A stretch of 64,000 nucleotides of DNA. Source: Pseudomonas marginalis. Lineage in GTDB: Bacteria > Pseudomonadota > Gammaproteobacteria > Pseudomonadales > Pseudomonadaceae. The notes beneath the pieces are model-generated. The model was not told the DNA's origin and did no database searches. It saw nothing but the letters and a program-made list of their open reading frames with translations. The stretch lies in the NCBI RefSeq assembly GCF_024169655.1, contig NZ_JALJWV010000001.1, forward strand, positions 3,539,001 through 3,603,000, in the 5' to 3' direction. Position numbers and translations under genes: made by a program. Shown one piece after another: positions 44,247-52,570 of the stretch. Numbering within the stretch: position 1 is the first letter of the stretch; the number at the start of each line of letters is the position of its first letter.

Positions 44247-46064
44247 ATGGCCGAACCGCTGACTCACGACACCCTCATCCAGGACTCCTGGCGCCGCTGC
44301 CGCGCATTCGGCCTGGACCATCTGAGCCCACCCAGCTTTGACCAACTGCCCGCCGAGGGCATCAGCCAATTGCTGGAGAGCCAGCATTCCCTGGTGCAGA
44401 CCACCCATCAGGAAGTATTGCCTTACTACGAGAACATCCTGAGCAACTCCAACTGCCTGATCATGCTGGCCGACAACCAGGGCCAGGTGTTGACGTCGTG
44501 GGGCACCCAACGCTTCATCGAACCCAAGTTGGCCCGCGGTTTCAGCGCCGGCGCCAGTTGGATGGAGCGCTCCAGTGGCACCAATGCCATCGGCACCGCG
44601 CTGGCCTGCGCCCAGGCGGTGCATATCGAACACGATGAACACTTCCTCAAGGCCAACCGCTTCATGACCGGCTCGGCGGCGCCGATCTTCGACGCCCAGC
44701 GCGAAATCATCGCGGTGCTGGACGTGTCCAGCGACAGCTACTTGCCGCCCTCCCACACCCTGGGCATGGTCAAGATGATGAGCCAGACCGTGGAAAACCG
44801 GCTGATCCTCAACCTGTTTCGCGGCGAGCATTTCCAGCTGACCTTCAACACCGGGCTGAACAACCTCGACAGTCAATGGGCGGGCCTGCTGATCTTTGAT
44901 GAAAGCGGCCAGGTGTTGTCGGCCAATCGCCGCGCCGACAATTTGCTGGGCATCAGCCTGTCGCGGGTGATGATCGACCGCTTGTTCAAGGTGTCGATGC
45001 TGGAGTTACTGAATCAGCCGCAGGGTTTGCCGTTTTCCTTGCAGGCGGCAGGCCGCAATCGCTTCCAGTGTTTATTGAAGCGGCCCAAGCAGACGCCGGT
45101 ACACGCGCGTATTTTCAGCCAACCGGCGCCGCCGAAAGCCGCATCGATCAGCCTCAACACCCTGCATTTCGGCGACGTGCGCGTAGAAAAGGCCGTGCGC
45201 CAGGCCGAACGCCTGCTGGAAAAAGACATTCCGCTGCTGATTCACGGTGAAACCGGCGTGGGTAAAGAGGTGTTCGTCAAAGCCCTGCACCAGGCCAGTT
45301 CCCGCAGCCAACAGGCGTTTATCGCGGTGAACTGTGCGGCGATTCCTGCTGAACTGGTGGAATCGGAACTGTTCGGCTACGAAAAAGGCGCGTTTACCGG
45401 TGCCAATCAAAAAGGCAGCATCGGCCTGATCCGCAAGGCCGACAAGGGCACACTGTTTCTCGACGAGATCGGCGATATGCCACTGCCGACCCAGGCCCGC
45501 TTGCTGCGGGTCTTGCAGGAGCGCTGCGTGCAACCGGTGGGCAGCAGCGAGCTGTTCCCGGTGGATTTGCGCATCATCTCCGCCACCAACCATGTGCTAC
45601 GCGAGCAGGTGCAGGCCGGGCGCTTTCGTGAGGATTTGTACTACCGCATTGGCGGATTGACCCTGGAGTTGCCGCCACTGCGCGAGCGCACTGACAAGCA
45701 GGCGTTATTCCAACACCTGTGGCAGCAACACCGCGAACCGACCCAATGGGCCGGGCTGAGCGCCGAGGTGCTGGCGTTGTTCGAGCAGCACCCGTGGCCG
45801 GGCAATTTGCGCCAGGTCAGCAGTGTGTTGCAGGTGGCGTTGGCCATGGCCGAGGAGCAGGCGATCCGTGCGGAGCATCTGCCGGATGATTTCTTCGTGG
45901 ATCTGAACGTGACGGCGCCGCTGCCCGCCAGCGAGTCTCTGAATGACAGCGTCGATCTGACGCTGCGCTTGAAAGCGGCGGGCGGGAATATTTCCCACCT
46001 TGCGCGGGAACTCGGAGTGAGCCGCAACACCTTGTACAAGCGCCTGCGCCAAGGTAACGACTGA
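44247..46064 (+). CDS. AcoR-like sigma-54-dependent enhancer-binding regulator
   Basis: 605 aa. GAF sensor (about 65-200), PAS-like segment (about 215-290), AAA+ domain with Walker A HGETGVGKE (about 335), GAFTGA sigma-54 contact loop (EKGAFTGANQKG), Walker B TLFLDEIGD and arginine fingers (REDLYYRI), then a Fis-type HTH (GGNISHLARELGVSRNTLYKRL, last 30 residues). The N-terminus MAEPLTHDTLIQDSWRRC is typical of AcoR. Divergent from the ABC operon with its sigma-54 promoter, so it is the probable activator; the ligand may be a polyol. Confidence 0.92.
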   Translation: MAEPLTHDTLIQDSWRRCRAFGLDHLSPPSFDQLPAEGISQLLESQHSLVQTTHQEVLPYYENILSNSNCLIMLADNQGQVLTSWGTQRFIEPKLARGFSAGASWMERSSGTNAIGTALACAQAVHIEHDEHFLKANRFMTGSAAPIFDAQREIIAVLDVSSDSYLPPSHTLGMVKMMSQTVENRLILNLFRGEHFQLTFNTGLNNLDSQWAGLLIFDESGQVLSANRRADNLLGISLSRVMIDRLFKVSMLELLNQPQGLPFSLQAAGRNRFQCLLKRPKQTPVHARIFSQPAPPKAASISLNTLHFGDVRVEKAVRQAERLLEKDIPLLIHGETGVGKEVFVKALHQASSRSQQAFIAVNCAAIPAELVESELFGYEKGAFTGANQKGSIGLIRKADKGTLFLDEIGDMPLPTQARLLRVLQERCVQPVGSSELFPVDLRIISATNHVLREQVQAGRFREDLYYRIGGLTLELPPLRERTDKQALFQHLWQQHREPTQWAGLSAEVLALFEQHPWPGNLRQVSSVLQVALAMAEEQAIRAEHLPDDFFVDLNVTAPLPASESLNDSVDLTLRLKAAGGNISHLARELGVSRNTLYKRLRQGND

Positions 46065-46156
46065 AACCCGGGTAGCGAGCGCACGCTGCCTTCTCAGGCT
46101 TGAAACCGCCCCGCCCACACGCGACACTGCGCGGTTCCATCACGAGGACACCGCCG

Positions 46157-46486
46157 ATGACCGCAACCGCCGCCACCGTTTCTGCACGGGAGGCTTATCA
46201 AGTGCTCAAGGATATGGCCCTGGAAACGCGGGTCATCAGCGCCTGTGCGGCAACGGATGACACCGTGAACGTGGAAATCGACGGTTGGCAGGTAGTGTTG
46301 CTGACCCACGGCGCGTTACTGGTGGGCTGCCAGCACTGCCGCTCACCCGACGGGCGCAATGGATCATTGGACAGCTGGCAACGCTATGGCACCAATCCGG
46401 TGGCGCTGATGAGTACGTGGGAGCAGGCGCAAGTCGAACGCCTGTTGTCGGTGTCTCAGCGCCAGCTCCACGACACGCCGGTGTAG
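46157..46486 (+). CDS. Small hypothetical protein
   Basis: 109 aa, soluble. Pattern SAREAYQVLKDMALETRVISACA followed by GWQVVLLTHGALLVGCQHCRSPDGR with a Cys-x2-Cys pair. I recall similar short proteins only in Pseudomonas; no function. The last 31 bp overlap the convergent TonB-receptor gene. Confidence 0.7.
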   Translation: MTATAATVSAREAYQVLKDMALETRVISACAATDDTVNVEIDGWQVVLLTHGALLVGCQHCRSPDGRNGSLDSWQRYGTNPVALMSTWEQAQVERLLSVSQRQLHDTPV

Positions 46487-48573
46487 ATGCCCCGACCATC
46501 CCCAGGCGTGGAGCGGGCGGCGTCCAGGCCCTTGTCGTCATAACCCGGCGTGACGGTGTTGGCGTAGCGGCGGTTGGTCAGGTTGCGCAGGTCGACCCAG
46601 GCTTGCCAGTCCTGCTGCGGGGCGTCGTAGCCGAAGGTCGCGCCGAGTAAGGTATAGGCCGCCGCGTAGTAGGAATTGGCGTAATCCACCGCCACCCGCG
46701 AGGAATGCTCGGTATTGAGGCTGGTGTAGAAGCCGGTCGGATGGCTGTAGCGCAGTTGCGCCTGGTAGTAGTGCTTGGGAATGCCCGGCAAGGTGTTGTC
46801 GCCAAAGCGGTCATCGTCGCGGTAGTGGAAGTCACTGAAGGTGTAGGCCTGGCGCAGGGCGAGCTTACCGCTGCGGCCGCCGTCCCACAGCGGGCTGAGC
46901 AGGCTCAGTTCGACGCCTTGGTGAACCGTGGGGCTGGCGTTGGATTCGGCGACGATCGCGTTGCTGGTAGGGGTCTGGGCCTGGGTTTCGACGGTGAGCA
47001 GCTCGTGGCGCACTTCCGAGCGGTACAGCGCCAGGTCCCATTGGCCGAACCACGCATCACCCCGGCCACCGACTTCCAGGGTGGTGGCGGTCTGGTTTTT
47101 CAAACTCACGCCTTCGCGTTGCAGGCCGGTGGCCGGGCCGCTGCCCGACCCGAAGTATTTGTTGGAACCCCAGATCATCGACCAGGCATGCGGCGGCTCG
47201 ACCGAGCGGCTCAGGTTGCCGTACACCTGCAATTGCGGGGTGAAGTCATAGCGCAGGCCGATGCGCGGCGCATAGTCCCAGTCATGTTGACTGAGCGGCG
47301 CCTGGCCGTCGGGATAGGTCACCTGGGTTTCGCGGCGGGTGTAGATCGCGGCCAGGCCGGTGGTCAGCCACAGGTCCGGGACCAGTTCCAGGTCGTTGCC
47401 GACATGCAGCACCGTGTCGGAACCCAGGTAGCTGTAGTCGCGGGTCTTGGTGCCAGGGGCGTAGCCTGCGGTATTGCCGACAGGAATACGCACGTATTCC
47501 GACGCGCCGTTGTTCGGCATCGCCTGGGTGGTGCGTAGGCCGATCGTGGTTTTGCTGTCGTGGCCGAACAGCGTGTCCTGGCGAATGTAGTTCAGCGTGC
47601 CGCTGATGTCGGTGTAGGCGACTTTCAGGCGATTGGTGCCTTCGCGCAGGTCCATCGGGTAGTCGTGATAGGCCAGGCCGACTTCGATCCGAGAGTTGTC
47701 GTCGAGCTGCAACGTGGTCTTGTTGGCGATCCAGGTGGAGCCCGGTTGCAGGCGTTTTGAGTCGCGGGCGGCGTTGAGGCTATTGGCGGCACGCGGATCG
47801 TGGCTGATCTGGTAGCGCGTGAGCTTGCCCGGCGTATCGTTGGTGGTTTCGCGGTAGCGCAAGTAGAAGCGCGTCTCCAGCGCGGGGTTGAAGCGGTAGC
47901 CGAAGTTGGCCGCGACACCCTTGCCCGTGCCGGCGCTCTGCTGCTGATAGCCATCGGATTCGGAATCGGTGAGGCTGATGTAATAGTCGGCATCCCCCAG
48001 CACCTGGCCCGAACTGATCTCGCGCTGGGCATAGCCACGGCTGCCCGCTTCATAGCGCACTTGCAACTTGGGCGCGTCGTAGCCGGTGTGGGTCACGTAA
48101 TTGACCGCCCCACCCAGGGCCAGCGCGCCCTGGTCAAAACCGTTGGCGCCGCGCAGCACCTCGACGCGGCTTTGCCACAAGGGGTCCTTGAGTTCATAAG
48201 GCGTACCGCCGGGGCCTGTCAGCGGCAAGCCGTCGAGCATCTCGTACAACCCGGAAGCATGGGCGCCGGGGCTGCGATTCAGGCCCGAGCCACGAATCGA
48301 GAGCTTTACCCCTTCGTTATTCGCCGCCTTGGCGTACACCCCGGCCTGGTACTTGAACACGTCCTCGTTGGTGCTCACCCGCCCCTGTTGCACGCTGCCC
48401 ATGTCGATGTAATTGGTACCGCCGGGCACGCTCTTGAGCTGCGCCTGCGCCACTTCACCCGCGCTGGCTTCGCGGGTGGTGACTTCGATCGGCGCCAATT
48501 GCAGGTCTTCGGCCTGCACAAGGGAGCTGAGGGTCAGGGCGGCAAAAAGCAGCGGAGGTTGGCGCAGCAGCAT
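46456..48573 (-). CDS. TonB-dependent outer-membrane receptor
   Basis: 705 aa. Signal peptide (to about 21), TonB-box-like stretch LAPIEVTTRE, plug domain (about 40-165; LSIRGSGLNRSPGAHASGLYEMLDGLPL, then VEVLRGANGFDQGALALGGAVNYVTHTG) and a 22-strand barrel ending in aromatic W-S-W-R. No STN domain, so no surface signalling. Ligand likely a ferric siderophore, by family only. Confidence 0.9.
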   Translation of the reverse strand: MLLRQPPLLFAALTLSSLVQAEDLQLAPIEVTTREASAGEVAQAQLKSVPGGTNYIDMGSVQQGRVSTNEDVFKYQAGVYAKAANNEGVKLSIRGSGLNRSPGAHASGLYEMLDGLPLTGPGGTPYELKDPLWQSRVEVLRGANGFDQGALALGGAVNYVTHTGYDAPKLQVRYEAGSRGYAQREISSGQVLGDADYYISLTDSESDGYQQQSAGTGKGVAANFGYRFNPALETRFYLRYRETTNDTPGKLTRYQISHDPRAANSLNAARDSKRLQPGSTWIANKTTLQLDDNSRIEVGLAYHDYPMDLREGTNRLKVAYTDISGTLNYIRQDTLFGHDSKTTIGLRTTQAMPNNGASEYVRIPVGNTAGYAPGTKTRDYSYLGSDTVLHVGNDLELVPDLWLTTGLAAIYTRRETQVTYPDGQAPLSQHDWDYAPRIGLRYDFTPQLQVYGNLSRSVEPPHAWSMIWGSNKYFGSGSGPATGLQREGVSLKNQTATTLEVGGRGDAWFGQWDLALYRSEVRHELLTVETQAQTPTSNAIVAESNASPTVHQGVELSLLSPLWDGGRSGKLALRQAYTFSDFHYRDDDRFGDNTLPGIPKHYYQAQLRYSHPTGFYTSLNTEHSSRVAVDYANSYYAAAYTLLGATFGYDAPQQDWQAWVDLRNLTNRRYANTVTPGYDDKGLDAARSTPGDGRGIYTGVSWSWR

Positions 48574-48796
48574 GGGGCGGGTCCTTGGAATGCGGGGGCG
48601 TGAAGGCCAGGCCTGGCACGCGAACTGTGATGGGAAGACAGGGATGCTCGCCAGGTCACGCTTTATTAACGAACCGGAGCCTTCCTACAACAGCATCGGA
48701 CCCTGCCTGTTTTTAAACGCCATGGGATTGGGGAGTCGCGACCAGCCGAAAGGAAATAAGCGCTCCAATCATTGCAAAAGAAGCCCCGACGGTTCC

Positions 48797-49066
48797 CTAG
48801 TCAGCGGCGGGCTCCAACGCCCGCATGAAATCATCCGCCTCCGAGCCCGCCGGGAACCGGAAGCCGTACATTTCATCGGTGGCCAGAATAGCGCTGAGGG
48901 CGTCGCGAAACTGGGCTTCGGTCGGCGACTCCTGCAGCAGTTTGTGCGCCTGTAACAACAGGTCGGCAGAGACACCTTGAACACTTGCGGCGTCAATCAC
49001 CGCAAACAGGATAAATCGCAGACGAATTTCGCGATCCGTGGGCCAAACCGTTTTTCGCTTACCCAA
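48797..49066 (-). CDS. Small hypothetical protein
   Basis: 89 aa from a TTG at 49066 with GAGG about 9 nt upstream. Charged N-terminus, helical, with SADLLLQAHKLLQESPTEAQFRDALSAILATDEMYGFRFPAGSEADDF. No recognised family. Confidence 0.6.
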   Translation of the reverse strand: MGKRKTVWPTDREIRLRFILFAVIDAASVQGVSADLLLQAHKLLQESPTEAQFRDALSAILATDEMYGFRFPAGSEADDFMRALEPAAD

Positions 49067-49177
49067 GGTAGGGCCTCATATTTAAGAAAAGTCCGAGGCT
49101 ATTGCCGACGGGTGGGTGTTTCAAGCAGTGCAGTGCAAGATAGGGCACTTCCTACAGAGGAAACGGAAACTCCGCAC

Positions 49178-49456
49178 TCAACCGTCCTGTCGACGCTGCC
49201 GAGTGGCTTGCCAGCACATCAGCGAGCTGGCCGTCACCAGCACGGCGCCTTGCCAGAATTGCGCGGTGAGGTGAGCCCCCAACCACAGCGCGGCGAATGC
49301 CGAGGACAACACCGCCCCCGATGTGTAGATCAACGCCGCGCCGCCCAACGGGCCGAAGCGTTCACTGACGCTGCGGATCAATCCAGCGGCAGTGCTCCAC
49401 AGGAGAATCGCCACCAAACCGCATGCTGTGGCGGCACGCTCGCTGTTGATCTGCAT
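49178..49456 (-). pseudogene. EamA-family exporter (YddG-like) with large internal deletion
   Basis: 92 residues contain only the two ends of a roughly 290-aa exporter: the start RAATACGLVAILLWSTAAGLIRSVSERFGPLGGAALIYTSGAVL and the end LSSAFAALWLGAHLTAQFWQGAVLVTASSLMCWQATRQ, fused in one frame. About two thirds of the transporter, including most membrane helices, is missing. Non-functional as an exporter. Confidence 0.75.
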
Positions 49457-49544
49457 GGTTACCCCTGACACCCGAAGAAATCTGGCGGTGATGCAACCAG
49501 CGATCCACGCGGGCCTGGGGATTCAAACCGGGCAACGTCAACGC

Positions 49545-50294
49545 TCACTGCACCGGCAGGAAATTCATCAGCAACAGGCTTTGCGCATAATTGACGCCCA
49601 TACGTCGGTAGCGCTCATCGAGCATCCGGGTCAGCAGGTCGAGACGCGCGACGATCTTGCCGAACTCGACGGCGAAACTGAGGTTACTGCCCTCTTCCGA
49701 GATCTCGTTGGAAAACAGCAGCAGCACGCCGCTGGCGTCCTGACGCTGACTGAGCAGCCAGGTGGCCTTTTCGATATTGCGCGCTGCGTTGCTGACGAAT
49801 TGCGGGTTGATCGAGTCAGAGATATAGAACTGGGTGCGCCCACCATGCGCGGTCACCAGCATGCTGCCAATCGCATAGATAAACGCTCCGACCCGATCGC
49901 CACGAAACTCAGGGCTCAAGGAATAGCTCAGGGCCGCCAGATCACGTCGATCCCCCAGGGCAGGCAGCGGTTGGCGGTTCTCGATGGCTTGACGGATTTC
50001 CCGCGACGCACTCACCGCGTCCGGATAACCCGACTGCCGCCACTGGTTGGGGTTACGCAGGTACAGCTTATTCATCAGCAGATACAGGCTTTGCAGGTTA
50101 TCGCGCATGCCCAGGGTGGCCATGCGATCTACACTGGTCTGGAAGAACTCGTCAGGTTTGCCATCGCTGAGCTGCCTGGCGATATCCCGCCCCTGTTGCT
50201 GGCTGCAAGCGGTGGTGCAGAGCATGAACACGACAACCAGCCAAAGCGGACCGCTCATCAATCGGGGGATAAAAGGCGGGAACGTATGATTCAT
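49545..50294 (-). CDS. Putative lipoprotein of unknown function
   Basis: 249 aa. Signal peptide with lipobox-like CTTAC after a hydrophobic stretch (PLWLVVVFMLCTTACSQQQG, acylated Cys about 30). The mature part is mainly helical and conserved-looking (LYLLMNKLYLRNPNQWRQSGY, then FIYAIGSMLVTAHGGRTQFYISDSINPQ). No domain recognised. GTG two codons upstream of the ATG is an alternative start. Confidence 0.75.
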   Translation of the reverse strand: MNHTFPPFIPRLMSGPLWLVVVFMLCTTACSQQQGRDIARQLSDGKPDEFFQTSVDRMATLGMRDNLQSLYLLMNKLYLRNPNQWRQSGYPDAVSASREIRQAIENRQPLPALGDRRDLAALSYSLSPEFRGDRVGAFIYAIGSMLVTAHGGRTQFYISDSINPQFVSNAARNIEKATWLLSQRQDASGVLLLFSNEISEEGSNLSFAVEFGKIVARLDLLTRMLDERYRRMGVNYAQSLLLMNFLPVQ

Positions 50295-50470
50295 CTGCAC
50301 CAGGTCTGGTTCTTATGTCCACACGCAGTATGGGTGTGGCTGGGTCAGAGATAGATCCGAAAAATCCGAAAAAGTGCAGGATTGGGCACCTTATAAATAT
50401 ACTGATAAGCACGCCCCCCCATTCACACCCGACACGACTCAACGGCAGAACACCGCTTTATGCAAACAAA

Positions 50471-50503
50471 ACGGCCAGCTTCAGCAGGGCTGAAACTGGC
50501 CGT
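50471..50503 (-). terminator. Terminator of the OprD-family porin gene
   Basis: ACGGCCAG-CTTCAGC pairs with GCTGAA-A-CTGGCCGT, followed on the minus strand by TTTGTTTG, 42 nt past the porin stop. Confidence 0.8.
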
Positions 50504-50544
50504 CATAGCATTGTGTCCTTCGGGCTTGGCCGATAGTCGTCCAA

Positions 50545-51870
50545 TTAGAAAATCGAGATTGGATAATCCACGATCAGACGGGTTTCGTTGTAATCCCCTT
50601 CCGCCTGATCGGCGTTACCGCGGTGCCAGGCTTGACGCACTCGCATCGACAAGTCTTTGACTGGGCCGGTCTGCACCACGTACTTGGCTTCAAAGTTGGT
50701 TTCGTGGTGCTTACCGTCAGCGCCATAACCATAGGCTTGGTAGGCACTGCCGACCGGCATGTGCGTGCCGTCGATATTGTCACCGTTCAGGTAGCGCGTC
50801 ATAAAGCTCAGCCCCGGCACACCGTAAGCCGCCATGTTCAGGTCGTAACGAGCCTGCCAGGACCTTTCGCCTGGGCCGTTAAAGTCAGAGTATTGAACCG
50901 AGTTGGCCAGGAAGATGGAGTCGGCCAAATCACCCGACTTGTTATTACCCACGGCCACATAGTCAAACGGGGTGTCGCCGTGAACTTTTTGGAACGCCAG
51001 TGTGACAGTGTGAGCACTCAGGAAAGAGTACGCCGCGGCCAACGACCAAGTGGTGTTGTCGATGGCACCGGCTTTGGCCTGGCCGGAATCGAGGGTGCGG
51101 TAGATATTGAAGTCCAGGTTCAGTGACTGATCGGCAGTGAACGGGATCGTGTAGTTGGCATTACCATAGTATTGATGCCAGACGTCTTTGAGGTCCGACG
51201 CAAACACGCTCATGGACAGGTTATCGGTCAGCGTGTATTTACCGCCGAGGTAGTCAATGCTCTTGGCCGACACGTTTGCATAACCGGCATACAATTCGTG
51301 GCTATTGTTGGTTGTGGTCGGACCGTTACTACTGGTGAAGTGTCCGGCGTCGAGGTTCAACCCTTCAATTTCGCTGCTCAACAAGTTGAAGCCAGTCGCT
51401 GTTTGAGGCGTGGCGCGAGTACCCGCCGTGGCCAGGACCGGGTTGTTGGGCTGCAAGTTGCCATAATGCAGTTCAGTCTTGGAAAAGCGGGCCTTGATCG
51501 ACGCACCTGCGCTGCTGAAATCATTCTCCGGCCGGCCGTTGCTGTCGACCGGCAAGTTGCCAGAGCCTGCATTGCCTTTGCCACCATCCAGCTTCACGCC
51601 CCAGTATCCGTAAGCATCCACACCAAAGCCGACGGTGCCTTGGGTGAAGCCGGAGGTGAAGTTGCCTTGCATCACCTGCAACCAGTCCTGTTTGTCGCCC
51701 GCCGAATTCTTACCGTCACGATCAAAATAAAAGTTGCGAAGTAGAAGGTTCAAACTACTGCCTTCAACAAACCCCTTGGCAGTCGCTTGGTCCTCCACAC
51801 CCGCGGCTGACGCTAGTTGACTAGCACCCAGCGAGACCGTCAGCGCCACCAAATTCCACTTAAAAGACAT
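50545..51870 (-). CDS. OprD-family outer-membrane porin
   Basis: 441 aa, 18-strand substrate-specific channel. Signal peptide (LVALTVSLGASQLASA), N-terminal GFVEGSSLNLLLRNFYFDRDGKN typical for OprD proteins, final strand LIVDYPISIF. Substrate (amino acids or small carboxylates) cannot be deduced. The ATG at 51870 was chosen over an upstream frame start because the signal peptide begins there. Confidence 0.92.
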   Translation of the reverse strand: MSFKWNLVALTVSLGASQLASAAGVEDQATAKGFVEGSSLNLLLRNFYFDRDGKNSAGDKQDWLQVMQGNFTSGFTQGTVGFGVDAYGYWGVKLDGGKGNAGSGNLPVDSNGRPENDFSSAGASIKARFSKTELHYGNLQPNNPVLATAGTRATPQTATGFNLLSSEIEGLNLDAGHFTSSNGPTTTNNSHELYAGYANVSAKSIDYLGGKYTLTDNLSMSVFASDLKDVWHQYYGNANYTIPFTADQSLNLDFNIYRTLDSGQAKAGAIDNTTWSLAAAYSFLSAHTVTLAFQKVHGDTPFDYVAVGNNKSGDLADSIFLANSVQYSDFNGPGERSWQARYDLNMAAYGVPGLSFMTRYLNGDNIDGTHMPVGSAYQAYGYGADGKHHETNFEAKYVVQTGPVKDLSMRVRQAWHRGNADQAEGDYNETRLIVDYPISIF

Positions 51871-52566
51871 TGTTCGTTCCCCTGTTTTTAATAGAGCTGC
51901 CTCGTCTCTCAACGCACAGTCAGCAGGATCTCCCCTGAAGTCAGGCCGTCAAAAGCGAAGAGTCATAAGTCGATGGCAGATGAGAAGGTTTCTAAGTCGC
52001 AACGCATTGACTGCGCAGCGCAAGGTACCGTTTTATAACGGTTTATTTTTAGTACAGGGCAGAGCCTAAGGTGAAAAACTTATAACACTTTCCCGCCGAT
52101 GGAATGACCTCGTTTCCCGTGAAAGTAATTTTCCATTTCTGTAACAATTCAGGTTTATACAAGAAAGCCGGACGCGTGAAATGAGCTGGACATCGATGTT
52201 TCGCATACATCTAAAATCCCAACTGCACGATGAAAACGGCACGCTCTGAGCCTGGATATCCGCAAAGGGCCAAACTGATTCAGGCGTTCTTGGGGCTCCC
52301 TTATCGAGAGCGGCGAATACCGCAATATTTACGAGGTAACCTGAAGCAACGTTGTGCTAGCGTACCTGTAGGACGGATTACATGATGGTCTTAGACGCAT
52401 GCCTCGAGGTCGATACGACTATAAGCCTCGAGGCAGGACATCACATCGCTATAGAGCCAGCCTGCAGGTATCGCAGCGCCATGGGGGTACAGAACCTGAT
52501 GACACTCATTGCCCCATTGCCCCCCCTTGATTCGAGTCACGATCACCCACTCATAACGGCCGCGCT
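51871..52566. other. Long intergenic region between the porin and P-type ATPase genes
   Basis: About 700 bp, AT-richer near the porin leader. No RNA gene recognised. Only the short open frame at 52382 is considered. A 10-bp inverted repeat TGCCTCGAGG/CCTCGAGGCA (about 52399-52434) lies inside that frame. Confidence 0.6.
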
Positions 52567-52570
52567 GTGA
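52382..52570 (+). CDS. Possible 62-aa leader peptide coupled to the P-type ATPase
   Basis: ATG with AGGACGG about 9 nt upstream. The stop overlaps the ATPase GTG start (GTGA). The peptide has no recognisable domain, and the frame contains a perfect 10-bp inverted repeat. The overlap and ribosome site are the only support; it may be fortuitous. Confidence 0.35.
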   Translation: MMVLDACLEVDTTISLEAGHHIAIEPACRYRSAMGVQNLMTLIAPLPPLDSSHDHPLITAAL

